Origin: Phalacrocorax aristotelis
Taxonomy: Eukaryota > Chordata > Aves > Suliformes > Phalacrocoracidae
Direction of reading: 5' to 3'
NCBI RefSeq assembly: GCF_949628215.1
Contig: NC_134310.1
Coordinates: forward strand, 13,405,401-13,469,400
DNA length: 64,000 nucleotides
Position numbers and translations under genes: made by a program. Shown here piece after piece: positions 41,934 to 52,814 of this stretch (position 1 is its first letter; each line of letters starts with the position of its first letter). The notes under the pieces were generated by a model that was given only the letters and a program-made list of their open reading frames with translations, made no database searches and was not told where the DNA came from.

Positions 41934-44900
41934 GGGCCACTGCCTCAGAGGGGTTTCGTCAGCACAAGTTAGTGTGGAAAACCGAACAGCCCGCCTGGGT
42001 GGAGCAGTGGCCCCTGACAACAGAGAAAACAGAGGCTGTAAGAGCTATAGTAAAACGAGAGCACGAAGCAGGGCACCTAGAGCCCTCGATGAGCCCGTGG
42101 AACACCCCTATATTTGCTATAAAAAAGAAAGATAAAAACCAATGGAGGATGCTGCATGACCTTAGAGCAGTAAATCAGCAAATGGAGGACATGGGGCCTC
42201 TCCAACCTGGCCTACCAGATCTGAGTGCTGTCCCGAAAGGATGGCAAGTCATTGTTTTAGATAACAAAGACTGCTTCTTCAGCATTCCGCTACATCCAGA
42301 TGATAGAAAGAGATTTGCCTTTACTCTGCCCGCGGTGAACCGCGCAGAACCAGGTAGTAGATGGCAGTGGACAGTACTTCCGCAGGGGATGAAAAATTCT
42401 CCAGCGATCTGCCAGAGGTATGTGGCTTCTGCATTGCAGCAAGTAAGGCAACAGTATCAGGAGAGAATCTACATGATCCACTACATGGATGACATCCTCA
42501 TAGCTGCGCCCACCGAGGCGTTGTGTGAACAAGTCTTTTCAGACACCCAAAGGGGCCTTGCGGGACAGGGCCTCAAGGTAGCTGAGGCAAAGGTACAGCG
42601 AGGACCAGTGTGTGGATTTCTGGGTGCTAGAATACAAGGGGATTGCATACAAGCTCAGCCTATTAAACTTACACCTAAGGTTAAAAATTTACACGATGTA
42701 CAGAAGCTGGTAGGAGCACTGCAGTGGTTGCGGACATTCGTGCGCGTCACCGGTGAGGAGATGCAACCTTTCTATGCATTGCTGAAAGGGACCGACCCAT
42801 GGGAGCCCAGGACTTTAGACGCTGAGGCAGTCGAGCAGTTGCAGATGATAGAACGTTGAATGCAAAAGGAAGGAGTATGGCAGTGCGACCCTCAGGAGGA
42901 ATTAATTGCAGGTTGGATTCTGACCGCCGGTGGAGGATTAGGATTGCTATATCAAATACGGGCGGGGGAAGAAAAACCACCGCGATGGGTATATCAGAAG
43001 GTTCCCAAGGATGCGTTCTCCACAAAAGTCAAGGTAGCCGGGGGAATGATTTGGCATCTGCGACGGGAAAGCAAGGGAATCTTTGGGAAGGAGCCAGATA
43101 AGCTGACAGTGCCGTGGAATGGGGAGAAATGGCGGAAGGTGGTAGAGAGTGAAGAGGATATACAATTGGCGGTATATTCTGTTGTGGTTTAGTGGCAGCT
43201 CAGCCCCACATAGTCGCTCGCTCACTCCCCCACCGGTAGATGGGGGAGAGAATCAGAAGGGTAACGCTCATGGGTTGGGATAAGAACAGTTTAATAATTA
43301 AAATTAAAAGAAACTGCAGTAGAAATGCAATGTAAAGGAGAACAACGAGAGGCGCAAAGCCCCGGGGGAGGGGGAAAGGAGGGGAGAGGGGGAACGAACC
43401 GCCGAAACAAACCGCACGCGCCGCAGCCGCTCGCCGCCCACCGACCCGACGCCGCGCCGCCTCCGCGCTGCCACTGCCCCCCCTCAATATATTGGTCATG
43501 GTGTCACATGGTATGGAATGAACCTGCCATTGGCCAGTCGGGGTCAGCCGTCCCCACCATGGCCCTGCCCCTCCCAGCTCCCCCCCCGCCACGCGGCAGA
43601 GCGCGGGAAGCTGGAAAGGTAGCCGACCCCCACAGTGAGGAGAATTAACCCCTTCTCAGACAAAACCAGCACAACTCGTACCCAGGAAAAATCGTCACAG
43701 GCACGGTACAGAGGTGGGCCGAGACAGCCAAAGTGGTGGATTTAAGTGTGGATAGTAGAGTTTTGGATACCCCTCACCCAGGACCAACATATTTCACAGA
43801 CGCTTCCTCGAAGACGAACAGAGCGGCGGTAGCGTGGAAAGAAGAGAATAGTTGGATGCACCAGACGTATGAGGAGCAGGGTAAAAGTGTGCAGTGGCTA
43901 GAAGCGAAAGCGCTAGAGATGGCCCTGTGAAAGGATAGAGATCGGCGTATCAATGTGTGCACGGACTCTTTATATGTGTATAAATTAGTCACGTCCATGA
44001 AACAAGAGGGTGTACCACACACGGAAATTGCCTTGATGCTAGAGGTTGCTTTATCGCAGCGAGGAGCAACTGTGACAGTAATTCACATTCGCAGTCATCA
44101 GACGGGGCCTGGACCACTGATTGAGGGGAATCGCATGGCTGATGAGGCAGCCGCGGGAGTCTGGACATTGACGGAGGCAAAGAAACTGCATGAACAACTG
44201 CACCTGGGTGCTAAAGCCTTGGCAAAGGAGTGTGGCATCTCAATAAGAGCAGCAAGAGAAGTAGTAGCCACCTGTCCTTACTGTCAGCACTTGCCATTGT
44301 GGGAGGCAGGAGTCAACCCTCGAGGACTGGAAGCAAATGCTATCTGGCAGACTGACTTTACTGAATGTCCACAGTTGGCCCCCGGACGGCACCTGGCAAT
44401 TACAATTGATACATATAGTGGAGTCATCATGGCTACTCAACATCGGAAGCAGACCGCAACGCATTTGACTGTGCATTGGACCACGGTAATGGCGTGGCTT
44501 GGAAAGCCCACGGAGTTAAAAACAGATAATGGACCATGCTTTCGGGCTCGAAGTACCCAAGAATGGTGTAAAGCTTGGAATATTGTATTAAAACACGGCA
44601 TTGCTTACAATAGCACGGGGCAGGCAATAGTTGAACGCGCTCATCGCACCTTGAAAGCAAAGATAATACAGCTTGGGGAGGGGGAGAGGTATAAGGGAGC
44701 TATACCCATAGCAGCTCAGCAAACTATTTTAATGCGTGCATTATATTCGCTTAATCATTTTATACGCGGGCAGGAGCAAGTTACAGCAGTGGAGAAGCAC
44801 TTTGGCAAAGCTCAAGCAGGCGAGCGCTATCCGCAGGTACGAGTAAGGTTCCCAGGCAGTGAGCAATGGGAGAGAGGATGGAAACTGAGATGCCTGGGGA

Positions 44901-44989
44901 GGGACTACGCTGCGGTTGAGAATGAAGGGCGCATAGAATGGGTGCCTGCAAAGTGTATGAAAGCAGAACTGTGCAAGGATGTACAATGA
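41783..44989 (+). pseudogene. pol: pol of A2, stops plus LTR insertion
   Basis: Same frame throughout. TGA at 42857-42859 (after the RT), TGA at 43928-43930 (in RNase H), and an L3 LTR between 43179 and 43674. YMDD is intact near 42482; the I of VLDIKD is N. The integrase part (43955-44989, 344 codons) is open and nearly identical to A1. Confidence 0.92.
43180..43673 (-). mobile_element. Solo L3-type LTR in A2 pol
   Basis: TGTTGTGG...CCAGCACA, about 494 bp, minus orientation. The flanks ATTC and ACTC fit a 4-bp duplication with one mutation when compared with the empty site in A1 (near 10250). It shows that the L3 family was active after A2 inserted. Confidence 0.88.
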
Positions 44990-45019
44990 ATAATCCCTCT
45001 CTGAGTTGTCTCTTTGCAG

Positions 45020-45298
45020 GGTCTGCTGACATGGATCCTCATGCTAGCCGTACCATTGGGAAAAGAAATGAGCTCCTTGACAAGATCGCAAGCAATATTG
45101 CAACGAGAGCGACACTGGGAAAGGGCGGCAAAAGAGAGATATGAACTGGGATTGGACAGTAATAATTGGGGGGATCTTGTTGTGTGTAGTAATCATGGTT
45201 ACTTGTGGGCTGCCATTACAAATCAGAGAGCGCCTGCAAGAGTTACATGAATATAGACCTGACCGCAATATGTATCCGCTTACGCAAGTAGCTTTGTA
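45020..45298 (+). pseudogene. env relic of A2
   Basis: Same splice acceptor, signal-like and anchor-like pieces as A1; about 18 bases are missing in the anchor/tail region near 45215. Confidence 0.55.
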
Positions 45299-45327
45299 GA
45301 ACTTTTAGTAGCATGGGGAGGGGGAGA

Positions 45328-45577
45328 CGTAGGGGAATAGACAGGGATTGGCGACCAGAAGATCACGGGATGTGACAGAAAGATAGACTCCTCCCCATAG
45401 GAGTGGCAGGAACAGGAAGCGCAAGAGCTATATAAGCGTGTGACGCAGTTAAATAAACGGACATTTTGTATCCATCATATTGATGTCTGTGCATCACTGT
45501 CCCCAGGGTGGGTAGAGCCCTGTGTCCCGGAGATATGCGGCCCAAGATAAGTTCTCCCATAGAAGCGTACAGCAACA
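45328..45577 (+). repeat. 3' LTR of A2
   Basis: 250 bp, first base changed (CGTAGGGG). A polypurine tract precedes it. Confidence 0.93.
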
Positions 45578-45583
45578 CCCTTG

Positions 45584-47100
45584 CAGCTCACGTACCTGTG
45601 CCTCTAGGGTCGAGGTAGGTTTCCCATCCCACTGCTTCATGTCCTCTCCATGGTTACGCAGGTAAATTCACAGGATGCCCCATCGTGTGTATCTTCTCTC
45701 TTGAGCAAAGGGACACTTACTCCTAATGGCTGAGATACTGGTCTGTACTGGTGGGGAGTGGAACATATCTTCTTCGAGCTGCTGAACCTCTTGGGATAGT
45801 TTCTCCACAGCAGACTAGCGAGGAAGAGATATTTGCTTCATACTACTGGACTTTATCAATCAACTCCGCCACCGTTGGTGCCTCGTCATCTTTCCAGGAC
45901 ATTACTGCCAATGAGTTTGCATGCGAGGATGGTGCACTCCATACACACTTCTGCCACATGGGTCATGTGCACTGGGCTTCATCTGGATCTTTGGATGACT
46001 GTTGATCGTCTAGGTCACCATAAATCACCTCAAGTATAGCTGGTTCCCTCAGGTACTGGATACCTTTCTCCATGGACATCCATTTTCCTAGGTGAAATAC
46101 AATATCTTCCTTGAAGGGGTACCTTTGACACCTGACAGGATTCACCTCCAGAGGCTGAGGGCTTGTGTCCTTTTTCCAATTGCTTTATCAATGCCCCCTT
46201 CCCTAGAGAGGGATCGCAATTGTCTAGCTTCCTTCCCCTCTAATTCCAGGCTACTGGCCTCATTATCCCAGCATTGGAGCAGCCAGGTGACAATGTGCTC
46301 ACCTGAACAACGGCCAAAATCTTTTCGCATATCCCACAACTCACTCAAGGATAGGGATCGGGTGGTTTTTGTTTCTTGTACAAGTTCTTCCTCTTCCTCC
46401 TCCTCTCCTTGTCCTGGCCCTGATCTTTCACCATCTCTTTCTAAACGAGTTGACTTCCTCTTCCAGGATTTCTTCTTGTGTATAGGGGTGACTGATACTG
46501 GCATGGGTTGATCCTCTCATTCAGCTGCAATGCTTGTCACCGGGGTTGGAGTAGCCGCAGTGCCTGTCGTGGGGGTTTGACTGGCCACAGTGCTGGTCAC
46601 TGAGTTTGGAGTAGATGCAGCATCTGTCATGGGGGTTTTGAGTGGCCTCAGTGCTTGTCACAGAGGTTGAAGTAGTTGCAGTGCCTGTCACCAGGGTTGG
46701 AGTGGCTGCAGTGGTTCTTGCTTTCCTTGTCTTTGTCTTTTTAGGTCCAGAGGTCTTCTCTTCCCCTTGCGGGTACTGAATAGTGTTAAATAGGGCTCAA
46801 TAGGCATCGGCCAGGCACCAGCACATTGCAGTGATTTGTATCTCTCTGGGATTGACAGGGTGACGACATAGTTCCTTCAAATAGTCTACTAATTTTTCAG
46901 GATTCTGCAGTTGTTCAGGAGTGAAGTCCCACAACACTTGGGGTGCCCACCGTCCTAGGCATTTGCCCATACTATCCCACATACCCTGCCACCCATAGCT
47001 ATCCAGCCTTGGGGCAGATCTTTGGATGATATTTTTAAATCGCTTATTATCCTTCGAGCTGAAATGGTGTGCCAAAGCAATGTCAACAGATATAGCTTAA
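45584..47100 (-). pseudogene. gag region of B6, broken
   Basis: Minus-strand order as in B4: 46797-47075 (WQGMWDSMGKCLGRWAPQ), Thr/Ala/Pro repeats (about 46530-46715), KKKSWKRKSTRLERD, acidic run, ERDGERSGPGQG, then LSLSREGGIDKAIGKR-type and SWKDDEAPTV-type segments. Stops in several places; A2 sits at its distal end. Confidence 0.6.
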
Positions 47101-47114
47101 CTACCCAAGGATGT

Positions 47115-47393
47115 TCAAGATACTGAAAAGTAAGTTGTTGTAATGAAGGAGGAGGCATTATAGAAGATGGTAGCTAAGGTGCCATTCTGTATTTCCTCCA
47201 TAAAAAAACTCTCAGAGGAGGAGGTATAATTGCTAATTGTCTCCATGAGGTTGTACCCGACGTACAGTAACGGCTTCAATATAAACTTCAAATACCAAAT
47301 GAGACTCAAGGAGAATCTTTTGAAAACATGTCTCCCAGGCAAAACATCACTAATCACTGCAGAGCACAGCAGACCACAAAAAACCAACAGCAA
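47115..47393 (-). pseudogene. Hydrophobic leader ORF, B6 copy
   Basis: 92 codons, diverged but with the same ISNYTSSSESFFMEEIQNG tail and hydrophobic stretches before it. The 5' part of the frame is lost by frameshift. Confidence 0.5.
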
Positions 47394-47502
47394 TCTTGAA
47401 CAGGCACAGCAAATACAAGAGCATGGTGCAGATTGGATAAACTATATATTGAGAACAGAGTCTATGCTGTGACCAGCAACTGTTATTATCTCAACCCTTT
47501 GA

Positions 47503-47520
47503 GCCCCACGTTGGGCACCA
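47503..47520 (-). promoter_or_regulatory. Primer binding site of B6
   Basis: Minus strand TGGTGCCCAACGTGGGGC, lysine-1,2 type with one mismatch. Confidence 0.7.
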
Positions 47521-47532
47521 AAAAGGACTCTT

Positions 47533-48130
47533 GTGGTTCAGCCCCAGTCAGCAACTAAACACCACGCAGCCGCTTGCTCAGTCCGCCCACCCTTCTGGGA
47601 TGGGGGAGAGGATCGGAAGAGCAAAAGGGGAAAAACTTGTGGGTCGAGATAAGAACAGTTTAATAATTAAAATAATAAAACAATGATAATAATATTGATT
47701 ACGATAATAATAGCAATAATGATAATATCATAAAAAGGAAAAGGGAAAAAGGGGAAAAAAACAGAAACACAAACGATACTACCGCTCACCACCCGCTGAC
47801 CAACGCTGCCCGTCCCCGAGCTGCAATTGCTGCCTGCCTCCCCTGGAGAGCTCCTCCTAGTTAACATACTGGGCATGACATTACATGATATGGAATAGCC
47901 CTTAGGCCAGTTTGAATCCGCTCTCTCAGCTGTGCCCCCTCCCCTCCTGGCTTCTTGTGCACCTGGCAGAGCATGGGAAGCTAGAAGAGTCCTTGAGTAG
48001 TATAAGTGCTACCTAACACACAGATGTTTTGGTTGTTGCTATCAACCTTGTTTTCATACTAAGTCCAAAGCACAGCTCTATGCCAGCTGCAGTGAAGAAA
48101 ATTAACACTATCCCAGCTAAAACCATGACA
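47533..48130 (-). repeat. 5' LTR of B6 (L1 type)
   Basis: About 598 bp; AT-rich simple repeat at 47660-47735. Its outer edge abuts the upstream side of the Polinton polymerase relic. Confidence 0.85.
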
Positions 48131-48390
48131 CGCCACCAAAATTATAGGCAAAAAGTGGTGCTATTTAGTTGATTGAAATAACAGCAACAATAATCTCTGT
48201 TTTACTGGGAGTCTCGCATCACTTAGAGCTGTGAGGGACCTCACATGCAGCATTGTTTAGCAGAGCAAAATAACTACATGAAAAACAGGTGTTTTGTGCA
48301 CAGGAACGTCATGTTGACTGACATCTTTTTATTTGAGGATCTGCTATATGTTAATATATGGCTCATCCTCCTATCTGAGGGGAAAAAGGG

Positions 48391-49122
48391 TTGACGGATT
48401 TTTACGCCAAACAACAGTCTTACATATCCAAGACCTGTTTCCTCCTTTTGCATGATGAACACTATTATGGTGTTAAGGAAGTCAGGAAGGTATTTGGGGT
48501 GAGAAATTTTTTTGAGCTTTGTCATACATTGCATAACCAAGGACATAGCTGTAAATATTATTGCCAGCTCTTCTTGTCTTGTCACTGTGTATTTAATTTG
48601 GGAACAAGGATAAGGTGCCCCAGCTGCACACTGCTGTACATATCTGTCTAATGCTTACAGAGGCACAAGGCCATGTCTATCAAAAAGCAAATTAGTTGTT
48701 CGGCTATGGTTTTCTGTGAAAAGTGTAAGGCCTATGTAGAAAACCAGCACAAATATAAAGTCTGGAAGTGAAGAATGTTCTATAAACAGATCTGTCATGT
48801 AAACCAGAACCAGTGTTTCATGCCTGTGATCAAAAATCCACGAGAAGGGTGGGGCTATATTATCTATGACACGGAATGTATGCAGGAAAACAGAACGCAT
48901 ATCCCAAACTACATTTTTGTCATGGAGTTAGCACCAGATGCCCCTTGGGATGAAGGGGCAGAAAGGAAAACTAAATGAGAATGGGAATTTAAGGGGGCCA
49001 CACATCTTGTGGACTTTATTCAGTTGTTTATGGACGCAAAGTTTTGGGGCTACACTTTCCTAGCACATAATGTCAAAGGCTATGATGAAAAGTAGCACAA
49101 TGAGCTGTAGGTAATCCATGAG
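48391..49122 (+). pseudogene. Polinton DNA polymerase B, N-terminal piece
   Basis: All in one frame with about five stops (first at 48649). A Cys/His-rich, zinc-finger-like region (HDEHYYGVKEVRKVFG, then CHTLHNQGHSCKYYC) is followed by the exonuclease domain: Exo I IIYDTECMQ (Asp 48868-48870, Glu 48874-48876) and Exo II AHNVKGYDE (Asp 49084-49086). The CR1 interrupts soon after Exo II. The sequence from 48131 to 48390 probably belongs to the same gene but is too eroded to read. The protein would replicate the element's DNA, protein-primed in this family. Confidence 0.88.
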
Positions 49123-51508
49123 ATTCGTAGAATGCACTCACGATAACTTCTTGAGCCAGGTAATAGACAGCCCTATGCAAGGGGATGCAATACTAGACCT
49201 GATGGTCACCAATGCAAGTGAGCTCATCAGTGACATCAAAACTGGAGGCAGCCTGGGCTGCAGTGATCATACATTGGTGGAGTTCACACTCCTGAGGGAT
49301 ATGGGAAAAGCTAGGAGTATAGTCAGGACCCTACATTTTTAGGAAAGCGGGCTTCCAGCTCTTCAAGGAGGTAGTCAGCAGGACCCCCTGGGAAATGGTC
49401 CTCAGGGGCAAGGGAACAGAAGGGAGCTGGCAGATCTTTAAGGATGTGTTCCATACAGAGCAAGAGCTGTTGGTTTCCAGGTGTAAGACATCAGGCAAGG
49501 AAAGGAAGAGACCAGCATGGCTGAGTTGAGACATGCTGGTCAAACAAAAGAGCAAGAGGGAACTGCACAGGCAGTGGAAGCAGGGCCAGGTATCCTGGGA
49601 AGAGTATAGGGATGCTGCCCGATTGTGTAGGGATGGGGTCAGGAGGACCAAGGCATGGCTGGAGCTGAATTTGGCAAGGGTTGCAAAGAATAACAAGAAA
49701 GGCTTCTACAGGTACGTCAACCAGAAAAGGAAAGTTAAAGAAAGCATACCCCGCACTGATGAACAAGAATGGTGGCCTAGTATCAACAGACAAGGAGAAG
49801 TCTGAGGTACTCAACAACTTTTTTGCCTCAGTCTTCACTGGTAACCTCTCTCTGCTCACCCCTCAAAAGCCAATGGACCACAGGATGGAGACCAGGGGGA
49901 TAAAGTCCTTCCCACTGTAGAGGGAAGATCAGGTTCATGACTACCTGAGGAACCTGGATATACACAAGTCTATGGGACCTGACGAGATGCATCCCAGAGT
50001 CCTGAGGAAATTGGCTGATGTAGTTGCTAAGCCACACTCCATGATATTTGAAAAGTCATGGCAGTCAGGTCAAGTCCCTGGGGACTGGAAGAAGGGAAAC
50101 ATTGCACCCATCTTTAAAAAGGGTAGAAAGGAGGACCTGGGGAACTACCATCCTGTCAGCCTCACCTCTGTGCCTGGGAGGATCATGGAACAGGTCCTCC
50201 TAGAAACTATGCTAAGGCACATGGAGGACAAGGAGGTGATTTGAGGCAGCCAGCATGGCTTTACCAAGGGCAAGTCCTGCCTGACCAACCTCGTGGCCTT
50301 CTATGATGGAGTGACTACATCAGTGGACAAGGGAAGAGCTATGGATGTCATCTATCTGGACTTCTGTAAGGCCTTTGACATGGTCCCCCACAGCATCCTT
50401 CTCTCTAAACTGGGGAGATACAGATTTGATGGGTGGACTGATCGGTGGATAAGGAACTGGCTGGATGGTTGCATCCAGAGGGTAGTAGTCAATGGCTTGA
50501 TGTCCAGATGGAGACAGGTGACGAGTGGTGTCTCTCAGGGGTCCGTACTGGGACCAGTACTATTAAATATCTTCATCAATGACATAGACAGTGGGATCGA
50601 GTGCACCCTCAGCAAGTTTGCAGATGACACCAAGCTGAGCGGTGCAGTTGACACACCAGAAGGACAGGATGTCATCCAGAGAGACCTGGACAAGCTGGAG
50701 AGGTGGGCCTATGAGAACCTCATGAGGTTCAACAAGGCCAAGTGCAAGGTTCTGCAAATGGGTCAGGGCAACCCCCGGTATCAATACAGTCTGGCTGCTG
50801 AAGTGATTGAGAGCAGCCCTGCAGAGAAGGACTTGGGGGTACTGGTGGATGAAAAGCTGGACATGAGCTGGCAATGTGCACTTGCAGCCCAGAAAGACAA
50901 TTGTATCCTGGGCTGCATCAAAAGAGGTGTGGCCAGCAGGTCGAGGGAGGTGATTCTCCCCCTGTACTCCACTCTCGTGAGATCCCAGTTGGAGTACTGC
51001 ATGCAGCTCTGGAGCCCTCAACACAGGAAAGACATGGAACTGTTGGAGCGGGTCCAGAGGAGGGCCACAAAAATGATCCGAGGGCTGGAGCACCTCTCCT
51101 GTGAGGACAGGCTGAGAGAGTTGGGGTTGTTCAGCCTGGAGAAGAGAAGGCTATGGGGAGACCTTATTGCAGCCTTTCAGTATCTAAAGGGGGACTATAG
51201 GAAAGATGGGGGCAACCTCTTTAGCAAGGCCTGTTGTGACAGTACAAGGGGTTATAGTTTTAAACTAAAGGAGGGTAGATTTAGACTGGATATAAGGAAA
51301 ATAATGTTTACTACGAGGGTGGTGGAACACTGGAACAGGTTGCCCAGAGAGGTAGTAGCTGCCCCATCTCTGGAAACATTCAGGGTCAGGTTGGATAGGA
51401 CTTTGAGCAACCTGATCTAGTTGAAGATGTCCCTGCTCACTGCAGGGGGGTTGGACTAGATGACCTCTAAAGGTCCCTTCCAACCTAAACAATTCTATGA
51501 TTCTATTG
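49123..51508 (+). mobile_element. CR1 LINE, 2.4 kb, inserted in Polinton polymerase
   Basis: Begins in the endonuclease C-terminus (VECTHDNFLSQVIDSP, GSLGCSDHTLVEFTLL) and ends with CAATTCTATGATTCTATTG after the GGTTGGACTAGATGACCTC block. 5' truncated. The start is uncertain by about 10 bases. Confidence 0.93.
50293..51420 (+). pseudogene. CR1 reverse transcriptase, long open fragment
   Basis: 375 codons to the end of ORF2: [44 protein letters not shown] (catalytic Asp pair present), [32 protein letters not shown], and the C-terminus ending RTLSNLI. The N-terminal RT is in other frames (49972-50244). Confidence 0.9.
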
Positions 51509-51765
51509 TTTCTTTGTTGTTAGTCAGCTCTGAACAAAAAAATGGATGTGCAATTAAGCCCCCATGGAGGTAACCTCATGTGCATAGAAGTACCCAGCCT
51601 AAATATACATTTCATAGACTCTAAATTTTTACTCATGAGAATAAGGAACCTACACCAAGCTTTGAGTATGGAGGGCTGCAAAAGTTATTTCCCCTCTTTT
51701 TTCAACACTGCTGAAAATCAAAGTTATGTGGGCCCTCTTGCTCAGCCAGAATATTATGGTGTGGT
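51509..51765 (+). pseudogene. Polinton DNA polymerase B, second piece
   Basis: From about 51540: GGNLMCIEVPSLNIHFIDSK, then YFPSFFNTAENQSYVGPL and PEYYGV, typical of Polinton polymerases between Exo II and Exo III. No stop until the ERV cuts in at 51766, between the codons for Val and Asp. Confidence 0.88.
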
Positions 51766-52377
51766 GTCCTGGTTTTGGCTGAGATAGAGTTAATTTTCTT
51801 CCTAGTAGCTGGTATAGTGCTGATGGCACATTGATGTTTTAGTTGTTGTTAAGTAGCAGCCAAGTGTTGCTAAGTAGCACCTGTAGTAGTTAGAGACCTT
51901 TCCAGCTTCCCATGCTCTGCCACTGCACAAGAAGCTGAGAGGGGAGGGGCCACAGCCAAGACAGCTGACCCAAACTGGCCAATGGGATATTCCATACAAT
52001 ATGACATCATCATCAGTATATTAACAGGGGGAGTTGGTGTACAGGGTGGAGCAGTTGTGGATCAGGAATTGGTGGCGTTGGGGTTGGTCTGTGGGTGGTG
52101 AGTAGCTGTATCATGTGTTGTTTGCTTTGGTTGTTTATTCCCCTATCCCCTCCCCCCCCCCCGCCCAGGTTTTGCTTCTCTCTTGTTATTTTTCCTTTTC
52201 ATTGCATAATTATTGTTTTTTTATTACTATTGTTTTATTTTAATTATTAAACTGTTTTTATCTCAACCCACAACCTTTCTCACTTTTACCCTTCTCATCT
52301 CCTCCCTCATCCCACAGTGGGGGAGTGAGCGAGCAGCTGTGTGGGGCTGAGTTGCTGGCTGGGGCTAAACAACAACA
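51766..52377 (+). repeat. 5' LTR of B5
   Basis: TGTCCTGG...AACAACA, 612 bp, most like the L3 type. A possible primer site (TGGTACCAAACATGGGGC, 52386-52403) follows and is several mismatches from the lysine site. Confidence 0.82.
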
Positions 52378-52499
52378 GTCTCTTTTGGTACCAAACATGG
52401 GGCTCAAGGGTTGGAGATAATAACAGCTGCTGGTCACAGCACCATGTTCTCGTTTTTGCAGTTGGTGTTAAAGATTGGTGTTGGTTTGTTTAGTCTGCT

Positions 52500-52814
52500 G
52501 TGATTAGTAACATTTTGCCTAAGAGATTTGTTATACAAACACTCATATTAAGCTTTATCTGGTATTTGGGGTTTTTGCTGAAACTGTTACTGTACTTTGC
52601 ATGCCACCTTGTTGAGGCAATTAGCAATTATACCTCCTCCTCTGAGAGACTTTATATGGAGGAAGTACAGAATAGTATCTTTGCAACTTTGTTCTATGAT
52701 GTCTCTGCCTTTATTAAAACAACCTTTTTGTACCTTGAACATCCTTGGGTTCAAGACAGATATATTTGGAGAATGTATGTTCTTACCTTGGGAAATGTAC
52801 AGAGACACAGATAA
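52500..52814 (+). pseudogene. Hydrophobic leader ORF, B5 copy
   Basis: 104 codons, the most diverged of the four copies, yet open. ISNYTSSSERLYMEEVQN is preserved after two hydrophobic stretches; FLYLEHPWV extends further than in B4. The start lies in sequence without an upstream ATG. Confidence 0.5.

Larger units (their letters stand above)
39355..45577 (+). mobile_element. Provirus A2, second A-family copy, interrupted
   Basis: Flanked by the 6-bp duplication CCCTTG (39349-39354 and 45578-45583), inserted in gag of antisense B6. Same layout as A1. Damage: 331-bp gag deletion, several stops in pol, and an L3 LTR inserted in pol. The 3' LTR starts CG, not TG. Confidence 0.93.
29924..48130 (-). 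mobile_element. ERV-L-like composite B6, antisense, about 18 kb
   Basis: The minus-strand 3' LTR (29924-30525) and tail join, across inserted elements, to pol (37576-39230), gag (45584-47100), leader ORF and 5' LTR (47533-48130). Insertions: CR1 30707-33291, LTR 33516-34126, CR1 34289-37575, provirus A2 39355-45577. I find no matching target duplication at the outer ends, and part of integrase and RT is missing, so recombination or deletion may also have occurred; treating the ends as one element is inference. Confidence 0.7.

Noticed and set aside
48274..48585. 103-codon minus-strand ORF
   Set aside because: Antisense to the zinc-rich N-terminus of the Polinton polymerase.
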